NCBI GenBank assembly: GCA_938029725.1
Contig: CALHGE010000009.1
Coordinates: 108,123 to 172,122 of the forward strand
DNA: 64,000 nt
Direction: 5' to 3'
Source: an uncultured Flavobacteriaceae bacterium
Lineage (GTDB): Bacteria; Bacteroidota; Bacteroidia; Flavobacteriales; Flavobacteriaceae
The notes under the pieces were generated by a model that saw only the letters and a list, made by a program, of their open reading frames with translations, made no database searches and was not told where the DNA came from. A program made the translations under genes and the position numbers. Below, piece by piece: positions 49,354-57,878 of the stretch (position 1 is its first letter; each line of letters begins with the position of its first letter).

Positions 49354-50316
49354 TTGAAACTATCTAGGGAAATTAAAACGGGACTTATAGTAGTATTAGG
49401 CATAATATGTGTCATTTTTGGTTATAGTTTCTTAAAGTCGACCTCTTTTTTCAGTGACGATTTAAAACTATATGCTATTTATGACGATGTTGGCGGCTTG
49501 CAGCCAGGTACCGCCGTTTCAATTAATGGTAAAAATGTAGGCGCTGTTAATGCGGTAAAATTCAAAGATGCCTCTGGAAGTTTGTTAGTCACATTTTCTG
49601 TGAACAGAGAATTGGCATTTACAAAAAATAGCATTGTTGAATTGTATGATACCGGCCTAATTGGAGGAAAAGGGCTGCGAATAAATCCATCTTTCGAAGG
49701 AGAGTCAATAGCTACGGGGGATTACTTGAATACCTCAAGAAAAGCAAGTTTGAGTGAAGTTGCTGATCAGAAGTTATCTCCAATCCTTGAAAAATTTGAA
49801 TCAGCCTTGACGGATGCAGATTCTGTAATGTTAAACGTTAACGCCGTTTTAGATACCAAGGCCAAAAGAGATTTGCGACAGGCGATAAGTGATCTAAGCA
49901 CCTTAATGACTGATTTAAAAGACGCTGGAGGCACTTTAAATAGGTTGTTAAGTACGAACGAGAGTAAATTTGATAGGTCGCTTAGCCATGTGGAAGAAAT
50001 CACTTCAAACTTCGCTAAGCTCTCTGATTCTCTGAACAAAGCTGGTCTCGGGCGCACTTTAGCGAAGCTTGACTTGACCGTTTCAAATTTGAACAAATTA
50101 ATGACTCAGATTGAAAATGGTAACGGAACCTTAGGTAAGTTGGTGAAAGACGAAGCGTTATATAATAATTTGAATGGTGCTTCGCGTGAACTTGACTTAT
50201 TACTTCAAGATTTTAGATTAAACCCTAAGCGGTATGTGAATGTCTCGGTTTTTGGAAAAAAACAAAAGGAGTATGAAGTTCCTGAAGAAGATCCCGCGAT
50301 AAAAACAGAAAACTAA
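49354..50316 (+). CDS. MCE/MlaD-family lipid-binding protein
   Basis: A 320-residue protein with one N-terminal membrane helix (TGLIVVLGIICVIFGYSFL, about 8-26) and one MCE domain (about 35-120: YAIYDDVGGLQPGTAVSINGKNVGAV), then a helical tail that in MlaD-like proteins builds the ring or barrel. Such proteins move phospholipids between membranes. The start codon is TTG (49354); no in-frame ATG lies between the amidase stop and the membrane helix. It sits between the amidase (54 bp) and the Fe-S genes (3 bp); the matching ATPase and permease subunits are not in the window. Confidence 0.88.
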   Translation: MKLSREIKTGLIVVLGIICVIFGYSFLKSTSFFSDDLKLYAIYDDVGGLQPGTAVSINGKNVGAVNAVKFKDASGSLLVTFSVNRELAFTKNSIVELYDTGLIGGKGLRINPSFEGESIATGDYLNTSRKASLSEVADQKLSPILEKFESALTDADSVMLNVNAVLDTKAKRDLRQAISDLSTLMTDLKDAGGTLNRLLSTNESKFDRSLSHVEEITSNFAKLSDSLNKAGLGRTLAKLDLTVSNLNKLMTQIENGNGTLGKLVKDEALYNNLNGASRELDLLLQDFRLNPKRYVNVSVFGKKQKEYEVPEEDPAIKTEN

Positions 50317-50319
50317 TAC

Positions 50320-51630
50320 ATGGCGTATATTCCCAATATTATATTTGCACTTCTACTTATAGGAGGCCTTGGTTTCTTTGCTAAAAACGTTTTGAGACTT
50401 CGACGAAACATTAATCTTGGAAAAGATGTAGAAGTTTCAGATAATAAGCCACAACGTTGGAAGAATATGGCCAAAATCGCTCTTGGTCAAACCAAAATGG
50501 TCGTGCGCCCAATCGCTGGTTTTCTTCACGTTATCGTTTACGTAGGATTTATTGTTATCAATATTGAAGTTTTAGAAATCATAATCGACGGGCTTTTTGG
50601 AACACATCGAATTGGATTAAAATTCTTAAATGAAGGGGTCTATGGATTTCTTATAGGTTCTTTTGAAGTGTTAGCGGTATTGGTTTTGGTTTCGGTAATC
50701 GTTTTTTGGATTCGTAGGAACGGTATAAAAATTAAACGTTTTTTAAGCAAAGAAATGACCGGGTGGCCCAAGAGTGATGGGAATATTATTTTATATTTCG
50801 AGGTGGTTCTAATGTGTTTGTTTTTAGTAATGAATGCCACAGATAGTAGTTTTCAAGCCTTGGACTCAGGTAATCTAATTAGTCAGTACATAGCACCTTT
50901 GTTTAGTGGTTTGTCTGAAAGTAGCTTGCATTTGGTTGAACGCAGCGCCTGGTGGGTTCATATTATTGGTATTTTGATATTCCTTAACTACCTCTATTAT
51001 TCAAAACATCTACATATTTTATTAGCTTTCCCAAACACGTATTACGGAAAGTTGGTGCCTCAGGGGCAATTTAAAAACCTTGATGCAGTAACGCAAGAAG
51101 TAAAATTAATGATGGATCCATCTGCAGATCCGTTTGCTGCTCCTGCAGAAGACGCACCTGATCCTGAAAAATTTGGAGCTTCTGATGTTGCTGATTTAAG
51201 TTGGGTTCAGCTTTTAAATTCGTATACCTGCACAGAATGCGGTCGTTGTACTAGTGAATGCCCAGCGAATCAAACCGGAAAAATGCTTTCTCCAAGAAAG
51301 ATTATGATGGATACGCGTGATCGTCTTGAGGAGGTTGGTAAAAATATAGACGCAAATAATGGAATTTTTGTAGATGACGGTAAGCAACTTTTAGGAGATT
51401 ATATCTCTCATGAAGAATTATGGGCATGTACTTCTTGTAATGCTTGTGTTCAAGCTTGCCCAGTTAGTATTGATCCACTTTCAATTATTATGGATATGCG
51501 ACAATACTTGGTTATGGAGCAATCTGCGGCCCCTTCTGATTTAAATAATATGATGGGAAATATTGAAAATAATGGTGCTCCTTGGCCCTTTAATCAAATG
51601 GATCGTTTGAACTGGTCAGAAGAATCATAG
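50320..51630 (+). CDS. Membrane Fe-S oxidoreductase subunit (NarI-like plus 2[4Fe-4S])
   Basis: A 436-residue protein. The first ~240 residues hold about five membrane helices with histidines placed as in NarI-type cytochromes (H70, and HLVERSAWWVHIIG and YYSKHLH near 204-232), probably b-haem ligands. A cytosolic ferredoxin domain follows with C304/C307/C310/C314 (CTECGRCTSECP) and C370/C373/C376/C380 (CTSCNACVQACP). The next gene, 14 bp downstream, supplies CCG domains. Together they resemble the single-chain EtfD of mycobacteria (electron transfer from ETF to quinone in fatty-acid oxidation), split in two. The function is inferred; lactate or glycolate-type dehydrogenase partners are alternatives. 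Confidence 0.8.
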   Translation: MAYIPNIIFALLLIGGLGFFAKNVLRLRRNINLGKDVEVSDNKPQRWKNMAKIALGQTKMVVRPIAGFLHVIVYVGFIVINIEVLEIIIDGLFGTHRIGLKFLNEGVYGFLIGSFEVLAVLVLVSVIVFWIRRNGIKIKRFLSKEMTGWPKSDGNIILYFEVVLMCLFLVMNATDSSFQALDSGNLISQYIAPLFSGLSESSLHLVERSAWWVHIIGILIFLNYLYYSKHLHILLAFPNTYYGKLVPQGQFKNLDAVTQEVKLMMDPSADPFAAPAEDAPDPEKFGASDVADLSWVQLLNSYTCTECGRCTSECPANQTGKMLSPRKIMMDTRDRLEEVGKNIDANNGIFVDDGKQLLGDYISHEELWACTSCNACVQACPVSIDPLSIIMDMRQYLVMEQSAAPSDLNNMMGNIENNGAPWPFNQMDRLNWSEES

Positions 51631-51644
51631 AAAATAAATAATTT

Positions 51645-52436
51645 ATGGAGAATACGTTGAAAGTGCCTACTATGGCTGAGCTTTTCGCAGCTGGACAACA
51701 ACCTGAAGTTTTATTTTGGGTAGGTTGTGCAGGCAGTTTTGATGATAGAGCAAAAAAAATCACGAAGGCGTTTGTTAAAATTTTAAATAAAGCCAATGTT
51801 TCTTTTGCAGTATTAGGTACGGAAGAAAGCTGCTCAGGTGATCCTGCCAAGCGATCAGGAAATGAGTTTCTTTTTCAAATGCAAGCAGTCACCAATATTG
51901 AGGTGATGAATGCTTATGAAGTAAAAAAAGTAGTAACAGCTTGCCCACATTGTTTTAATACATTGAAGAATGAGTATCCAGGCTTAGGCGGAAACTATGA
52001 TGTTGTGCATCATACTCAATTTTTAAAAGAGCTCCTTTCTGAAGGAAGAATTAGCATGGAAGGCGGTCAGTTCAAAGGCAAACGTATCACATTTCATGAT
52101 CCTTGTTATTTAGGAAGAGCAAATGGGGTTTACGAAGCACCAAGAGATTTGATTCGGAAGTTGGATGCTGAGCTGGTTGAAATGAAAAGTTGTAAAACAA
52201 GAGGCCTGTGCTGCGGTGCCGGTGGAGCACAAATGTTCAAAGAACCAGAAAAGGGAGATAAGGATATTAATATCGAACGAACCGAACAAGCCTTAGAAAT
52301 AAAACCCGAAATTATTGCAGCTGGTTGTCCTTTTTGTAATACAATGATGACCGATGGAGTAAAGAACAAGGAGAAAGAATCTTCTGTTGCAGTAATGGAT
52401 ATTGCAGAACTAATTGCTACCGCCGAGGACTTATAA
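51645..52436 (+). CDS. CCG-domain Fe-S protein (HdrB/GlcF-like subunit)
   Basis: A 263-residue soluble protein with two cysteine-rich CCG domains. The first has VGCAGSFDDR, then ESCSGDPAKRSG (one Cys of the usual CC pair is Ser), then TACPHCFNTL. The second has HDPCYLGR, GLCCGAGGAQMF and GCPFCNTMM, the full motif. Such domains hold noncubane or 4Fe-4S clusters in heterodisulfide reductase, glycolate oxidase and succinate/quinone-type enzymes. It follows the membrane Fe-S subunit by 14 bp and surely forms a complex with it. Confidence 0.85.
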   Translation: MENTLKVPTMAELFAAGQQPEVLFWVGCAGSFDDRAKKITKAFVKILNKANVSFAVLGTEESCSGDPAKRSGNEFLFQMQAVTNIEVMNAYEVKKVVTACPHCFNTLKNEYPGLGGNYDVVHHTQFLKELLSEGRISMEGGQFKGKRITFHDPCYLGRANGVYEAPRDLIRKLDAELVEMKSCKTRGLCCGAGGAQMFKEPEKGDKDINIERTEQALEIKPEIIAAGCPFCNTMMTDGVKNKEKESSVAVMDIAELIATAEDL

Positions 52437-52524
52437 AAGTCCTAATCTCAATGTTAGAATTTTAATATAGCCCAAATACAAATCATAAGTTTGAACGCGT
52501 AGTTTGAACTTGAACCTTAATCGT

Positions 52525-53007
52525 ATGCTAGTAGAATTTGAATCGCTTCCTGAAACTTCAAGAATATGGATATATCAGGCCAATCGTAGTTTTAATGCTA
52601 CTGAATTGGTAGAATTGAAAGAGGCCTTTGATGCTTTTGTTACGGAATGGACTGCTCATGGACAAGATTTAAAAGCGGGTTTTGAAATGCGCTACAATCG
52701 TTTTATTATCTTAGGATTAGATCAATCGCTAACTGCAGCTTCGGGTTGTAGTATTGATGCATCTGTTCATTTTATCCAAGCTTTGGAAAAGAAATATCAA
52801 GTTGAATTGCTAGATAAGATGAACGTGTCATATAAGCAAGGAGAGTTTGTAGCCTATAAGTCTCTTTTAGACTTCAAGAAAATGGCCAAACAGAAAGCTG
52901 TTTCTGCAAAAACTATAGTTTTCAATAATTTGGTGGCAACAAAGGGCGAATACCAAGAGCATTGGGAAGTTCCAGCTTCAGAGAGTTGGCATAATCGTTT
53001 TCTGTAA
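52525..53007 (+). CDS. Conserved Bacteroidota protein of unknown function
   Basis: A 160-residue cytosolic-looking protein with no signal or membrane segment. The opening LVEFESLPETSRIWIYQANR and the end EYQEHWEVPASESWHNRF are what I recall as conserved in a flavobacterial family often labelled 'ABC transporter ATPase'. No Walker A or ABC signature is present, so that label is not supported. The frame is open from a TTG at 52504, but ATG at 52525 gives the family start. It stands between the Fe-S genes and the exported GH3 fusion. Confidence 0.75.
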   Translation: MLVEFESLPETSRIWIYQANRSFNATELVELKEAFDAFVTEWTAHGQDLKAGFEMRYNRFIILGLDQSLTAASGCSIDASVHFIQALEKKYQVELLDKMNVSYKQGEFVAYKSLLDFKKMAKQKAVSAKTIVFNNLVATKGEYQEHWEVPASESWHNRFL

Positions 53008-53158
53008 TATTTAAATTCTGAAGCTAGCAGCATAATTGGTATGGGTTTTGAAACTAACGTCATAACATCGTGACGTGAACTTAGATAAAGTGTGTGATAA
53101 GTCCGATGAAATGCAATAATTAGAAGTGTTTTTAGTTATTTTGATAGACCAAAAGTAT

Positions 53159-56068
53159 ATGCGTTTTTTAAGAGTTCTCCCTTTATTTTTACTAACTATG
53201 GTCTGTGTAAACGCACAGCGCAATCCTTTGGTGGTAAAAGACAGTATTTCTCAGCAACGATGGGTTGATGCAAAATACAATTCCATGTCTTTGGAAGAGC
53301 GATTTGGACAGCTTTTTATGCTTAGTATTGCTTCCGACCAAAACAAAGCCGCAACTGATAAAATTGAAGCATTAATTAAATCTCAACATATTGGTGGTGT
53401 CATTTTCTCAACAGGAGGGCCTGTTAGGCAAGCCAAATTGACAAATGACTATCAAAAATCATCTAAAGTTCCTTTACTTATTGGTATGGATGCGGAATGG
53501 GGGCTTTCTATGCGTTTAGATTCCACGTATGCCTTTCCTTATAACATGACTTTAGGCGCTATTTCTGATAATGCCATTGTTGAAAAGGTGGCTAAACAAA
53601 TTGGAAAACATGCGAAACGATTGGGAGTGCATATTAATTTTGCGCCTGATGTAGATATCAATATCAATCCTAAAAATCCGATTATTGGAAGCCGTTCTTT
53701 CGGTGAAGACCGAGAGAATGTGACTGAAAAAGGAGTCGCCTTTGTAAAAGGTATGGAGAGCGCAGGCATACTCTCAAGCGGAAAACATTTTCCTGGCCAT
53801 GGAGACACGGCTACCGATTCTCATAAGGCCTTACCCGTAATTGGTTTTTCAAGAACTCGATTGGATAGTATCGAATTATATCCATACAAAAAAATAATAG
53901 AAGCTGGCGTTAGTAGTATCATGATAGCGCATTTAGAAGTACCTGCCTTAGAACTTAAGGAGGGCTTGCCTTCATCGCTTTCTGAACAGATTATTTCTGG
54001 AATTTTAAAAGACGAAATGGGCTTTAAAGGGCTTGTTTTTACAGATGCCCTGAATATGCGTGGCGTCGCCGATACTGGAAAAAATGGAGATGTAGAAGTG
54101 AAGGCCTTTCTAGCAGGAAATGATATGTTATTAATGCCTACCGAGGTAACAAAGGCAAAGGAGAAATTAATTAAAGCTTTTAATAAGGGGAAAATTACCG
54201 AAAGGCGTTTATCTAGTTCGGTGAAGAAAATATTGATGGCCAAGTATAAAGCAGGCTTGCATAAGTATCGTCCAATAGAGATGAAGAACCTTTATGAGGA
54301 TTTAAATTCTAGGGCAGATGATTTAGTATACGAAGAAGCCATTGAAAATGCGATTACTGTAGTTAAGAACTCGTATTATTTGATGGCTATAAAAAAACTT
54401 GAAAATAAGAAAATCGCTTATGTGAAGTTTGGCGAGGATAACAGTTCTGCTTTTTTAAGTGAGCTGAATAAATATGCGACCGTTACTCAAGTGAATGGAA
54501 AAGATATTGCTACCCTAAAGAAGAAGCTAAGTAATTTTAATTTGATTATCATTGGTTTACACAAAAGCAATGCAAGCCCTTGGAAGTCTTATAACTTAAG
54601 TAAGCAGGAGAAAGCGTGGTTAGATGCGATTGCTCAAGAGCGCAGTTCTAATGTGATTTTATCGGTTTTTGCTAAACCTTATGCTTTATTAGGTGTATCC
54701 TCTTTTAAGCATATTGATGGTGTCGTGGTGGCTCATCAAAACAGCAAGTTAGCACAAGAAAAGACCGCGCAATTAATTTTTGGAGCCTTACCTGCAAAAG
54801 GAGTTTTACCAGTCTCTGCACATAAAGAATTTCCGGTAAATTCAACGGTACAATTAAAATCTCTTTTGCGTTTGGGGTATAGTTTTCCGGAGCGCGTAGG
54901 GTTTGACGTTTCTAAATTAGCAGAGGTAGATCGATTGGTGCAAGCCGGACTCGATTCTTTAATGTATCCTGGTGCGCAAGTAGTTATTGCTCGTAAAGGA
55001 AAAGTCATTTACAATAAAGGTTTTGGAAAACCGACCTATACATCCAAAGAGAAGATAACACCTAATCATATTTACGATTTGGCCTCGGTTACTAAAATAT
55101 TGGCAACGCTTCCTATGGTAATGAAGATGGAAGAAGAAGGAAAAATAGCACTGAACAATACCTTTTCTGATTTAGTACCTGCATATGCGAATACCGAATT
55201 AAAGAATGTTACGGTATTAAAGGCATTATCACATTACGGAAGGCTACCTGCATGGATCGCCTTTTATGTAAGCACTTTGGATGAAAAGCGAAAACCTTCC
55301 TCAGAATTTTACCGGAATAAACCATTAAAAGGCTTTTCTACAAAGGTTACAAACAACTTATACTTAACTGATGATTATAGAGATTCTATCTATAATCGTA
55401 TTGGAAGACAAGATTTAAAGTCAAACAGATATCGCTACAGCGATGTGGCTTATTATGTGATGAAGAAATATATAGAGGATACTAACCGCAGTCGATTAGA
55501 TACCTTAATTGATGATTTTTTATACAAACCTTTGGGTGCAAATAACACCAGTTTTAACCCATTAGAAAAATTTCCTAAAACAAGAATTGTACCCTCAGAA
55601 GAGGATAATTATTACAGATATCAAAGGGTACAAGGATATGTGCATGATATGGGGGCAGCCATGCAAGGTGGAGTAGGAGGCCATGCAGGTCTTTTTAGCA
55701 ATGCCAATGATGTCGCTAAAATTATGCAGATGTATCTGCAAGGCGGCACCTACGGTGGCGTTCAATTCTTACAAAGTCGAACGGTGAAAAAATTCAATAC
55801 CTGTTATTTTTGTAATAAAAAAGTAAGAAGAGGTGTTGGCTTTGATAAGCCTCAATTAAAAGAGAAAGGCCCTACTTGTGGTTGTGTTTCAAGAAAGAGC
55901 TTTGGCCACAGTGGCTTTACGGGTACCTATACATGGGCAGACCCGGAAAAAGAAATTGTTTACGTTTTTCTATCCAATAGAACATACCCATCTGCTACGA
56001 ATACTTTACTTATAAAGTCAGGACTACGAACTCGAATTCAGAAAGCGATTTACGATGCCATCGATTAG
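53159..56068 (+). CDS. Exported GH3 glucosaminidase / beta-lactamase-fold fusion
   Basis: A 969-residue two-enzyme protein. ATG at 53159 gives a signal peptide (FLRVLPLFLLTMVCVNAQ); the frame runs 33 bp further upstream without better support. Residues about 35-580 are GH3: GKHFPGHGDTATDSH (catalytic His/Asp) and FTDALNMRGV (nucleophile Asp). Residues about 600-969 are a class C beta-lactamase/DD-peptidase-like domain: DLASVTK (SxxK nucleophile), YRYSDVAYY (YxN position reads YSD), and FGHSGFTGT at the KTG position. It may trim GlcNAc and act on stem peptides or amides in the periplasm. It is a paralogue of the cytoplasmic NagZ at 1149-2711. The substrate of the second domain is unknown. Confidence 0.87.
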   Translation: MRFLRVLPLFLLTMVCVNAQRNPLVVKDSISQQRWVDAKYNSMSLEERFGQLFMLSIASDQNKAATDKIEALIKSQHIGGVIFSTGGPVRQAKLTNDYQKSSKVPLLIGMDAEWGLSMRLDSTYAFPYNMTLGAISDNAIVEKVAKQIGKHAKRLGVHINFAPDVDININPKNPIIGSRSFGEDRENVTEKGVAFVKGMESAGILSSGKHFPGHGDTATDSHKALPVIGFSRTRLDSIELYPYKKIIEAGVSSIMIAHLEVPALELKEGLPSSLSEQIISGILKDEMGFKGLVFTDALNMRGVADTGKNGDVEVKAFLAGNDMLLMPTEVTKAKEKLIKAFNKGKITERRLSSSVKKILMAKYKAGLHKYRPIEMKNLYEDLNSRADDLVYEEAIENAITVVKNSYYLMAIKKLENKKIAYVKFGEDNSSAFLSELNKYATVTQVNGKDIATLKKKLSNFNLIIIGLHKSNASPWKSYNLSKQEKAWLDAIAQERSSNVILSVFAKPYALLGVSSFKHIDGVVVAHQNSKLAQEKTAQLIFGALPAKGVLPVSAHKEFPVNSTVQLKSLLRLGYSFPERVGFDVSKLAEVDRLVQAGLDSLMYPGAQVVIARKGKVIYNKGFGKPTYTSKEKITPNHIYDLASVTKILATLPMVMKMEEEGKIALNNTFSDLVPAYANTELKNVTVLKALSHYGRLPAWIAFYVSTLDEKRKPSSEFYRNKPLKGFSTKVTNNLYLTDDYRDSIYNRIGRQDLKSNRYRYSDVAYYVMKKYIEDTNRSRLDTLIDDFLYKPLGANNTSFNPLEKFPKTRIVPSEEDNYYRYQRVQGYVHDMGAAMQGGVGGHAGLFSNANDVAKIMQMYLQGGTYGGVQFLQSRTVKKFNTCYFCNKKVRRGVGFDKPQLKEKGPTCGCVSRKSFGHSGFTGTYTWADPEKEIVYVFLSNRTYPSATNTLLIKSGLRTRIQKAIYDAID

Positions 56069-56153
56069 CGTTTCTCCGTACATAATTCTTAAAATAAATG
56101 TAAATAAACAGCTTTAAAGACGACTTAAATCTTGTTTTCACTAAATTTGAGTA

Positions 56154-57299
56154 ATGAAGATAGCTATTGTATGTTACCCCACTTGGGGAGGTAGTGGTGT
56201 AGTTGCCACAGAGTTGGGTATCGCCCTAGCGAATAGAGGTCATGAAGTCCATTTTGTAACGTACCGTCAACCAGTTCGTTTAGGCCTTTTGAATAATAGA
56301 ATTCACTTTCACGAAGTTCACGTACCTGAATACCCTTTGTTTCAATACCAACCCTATGAATTGGCCTTATCTAGTAAATTGGTAGATACGATTAAGTTAC
56401 ACGGAATAGAGTTGTTACATGTGCATTACGCTATACCCCATGCGTATGCAGGCTATATGGCTAAGCAAATGCTAGCGGAGGAGAACATTCATATACCAAT
56501 GATAACGACGCTTCACGGAACGGATATTACCTTAGTTGGAAAACATCCATTTTATAAGCCTGCGGTTACCTTTAGTATCAATAATTCAGATGTGGTTACT
56601 TCAGTTTCAAAGAGTTTAAAAGAACAGACCTTAGAATTGTTTGATATAAAAATCGATATTGAGGTAATACCTAACTTTATAGATAAAACAAAGTATAGTA
56701 GTTCGTTTACAGATTGTCAGCGGTCACTTATGGCGAATGATAATGAAAGAATATTAACCCATATTAGTAATTTCAGAAAGGTTAAGCGTATTCCTGACGT
56801 CATCCATATTTTTAATAAAGTACAAGAAAAGATATCCGCAAAGTTAATAATGGTTGGGGAAGGTCCTGAAAAAGCAGGGGCAGAAAAGTTATGTGAGCAA
56901 TTGGGTATTTCAGACAAAGTTATTTTTCTGGGGAATAGTAATGAGATTGATCGCATTTTATGTTTTACTGACTTATTTCTATTGCCTTCGGAAACAGAGA
57001 GTTTTGGTTTAGCTGCTTTAGAGGCAATGATTAATAAAGTACCTGTAATATCAACAAATGCAGGAGGCATACCAGAAGTGAACGAGCATGGTATAACCGG
57101 GTTTTTAAGCGAAATTGGTGATGTTGATGATATGGCCAAAAATGCATTAAAGATTTTAAGTGATGACCTAAGCTTAGATCAGTTTAAAGCCAATGCGGTA
57201 AAGTCAGCGGAAAGGTTTGATATTTTAAATGTGCTTCCTTTATACGAGGCAATTTATGAAAAGGCTTATAAAAGTAGGTTTAATAAAAGCTATAGTTAA
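56154..57299 (+). CDS. bshA: N-acetyl-alpha-D-glucosaminyl L-malate synthase (bacillithiol)
   Basis: First step of bacillithiol synthesis: joins GlcNAc from UDP-GlcNAc to L-malate. The 381-residue GT4 enzyme has the BshA-specific start IVCYPTWGGSGVVATELG (4-21), HVHYAIPHAYAGYM, TTLHGTDITLVG and the nucleotide-binding LLPSETESFGLAALEAM with the EX7E pattern. TAAATTTG at 56142-56149, only 4 bp before the ATG, resembles a -7 box but would imply a leaderless mRNA. bshB and bshC are not in the window. Confidence 0.95.
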   Translation: MKIAIVCYPTWGGSGVVATELGIALANRGHEVHFVTYRQPVRLGLLNNRIHFHEVHVPEYPLFQYQPYELALSSKLVDTIKLHGIELLHVHYAIPHAYAGYMAKQMLAEENIHIPMITTLHGTDITLVGKHPFYKPAVTFSINNSDVVTSVSKSLKEQTLELFDIKIDIEVIPNFIDKTKYSSSFTDCQRSLMANDNERILTHISNFRKVKRIPDVIHIFNKVQEKISAKLIMVGEGPEKAGAEKLCEQLGISDKVIFLGNSNEIDRILCFTDLFLLPSETESFGLAALEAMINKVPVISTNAGGIPEVNEHGITGFLSEIGDVDDMAKNALKILSDDLSLDQFKANAVKSAERFDILNVLPLYEAIYEKAYKSRFNKSYS

Positions 57300-57770
57300 G
57301 TGAAAAAGTTCTTGATTCTCGTTTCAATAATTTTAATGTCATGCAAGGGCCAAAAAAAGGCAAGTATGGAAATTACCGCTAGCAGCCAATCAGAATTAGA
57401 TTCCTCATTGGTACTGTTGCTGCAAGATGACTATAGTGGTTTTGTTAGTGCTGAAACAATGCTTATTAGAGACCAGAAGCGACTACAGCGCTTTTATGCG
57501 ATACTAAATAAAACAAGAAAACCTGGGCTTGCATTGCCAGAGGTTGATTTTTCAAAAGAAATGATTGTGGTGCAATGTAGTGGAGAGCAAAACTACATGG
57601 GAATGCCAATACTGTCATTAAGCAGAGAAACTGATACCGAAGTTGTATTAACTGCTACCATAGATAGAAAAGTGAAAGATACTTCTCTGACGGTGCGAAC
57701 AAATCCGTTTTGCATCTATAAAATGCCTCGAACAGATAAGGAAATAGTTGTCGAAAAAGAGATGAAATAG
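57300..57770 (+). CDS. Small lipoprotein, possibly PrcB-like
   Basis: A 156-residue lipoprotein (lipobox ILMSCK, Cys15). The GTG start at 57300 directly follows the bshA stop codon, implying translational coupling. The C-terminal half (VDFSKEMIVVQCSGEQNYMG ... RTNPFCIYKMPRTDKEIVV) resembles the PrcB C-terminal domain, a subunit of a Treponema protease complex, but the likeness is modest. No protease gene is adjacent. Function is unknown. Confidence 0.7.
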   Translation: MKKFLILVSIILMSCKGQKKASMEITASSQSELDSSLVLLLQDDYSGFVSAETMLIRDQKRLQRFYAILNKTRKPGLALPEVDFSKEMIVVQCSGEQNYMGMPILSLSRETDTEVVLTATIDRKVKDTSLTVRTNPFCIYKMPRTDKEIVVEKEMK

Positions 57771-57818
57771 ACTGGTTTTGGGCTTATGCCGAAAATATAG
57801 CCCTTTCAAAGCACTTTA

Positions 57819-57849
57819 TTGGCATTTATCATTTTTGAAAATACCTTTG
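57819..57849 (+). promoter_or_regulatory. Promoter of the OmpA-family gene
   Basis: TTG at 57819-57821, a 20-bp spacer, and TACCTTTG at 57842-57849 match the Bacteroidota primary-sigma consensus exactly. The predicted start would be near 57855, leaving a ~24-nt leader before the ATG at 57879. Confidence 0.7.
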
Positions 57850-57878
57850 TATTGTAAATAATCCCAAATTTTACACTT

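Noticed and set aside
53821..54243. Reverse-strand 140-codon frame inside the GH3 fusion
   Set aside because: Fully inside a conserved catalytic domain on the other strand; no recognisable motif. The same applies to reverse frames at 41470-41880 and 56717-57139.
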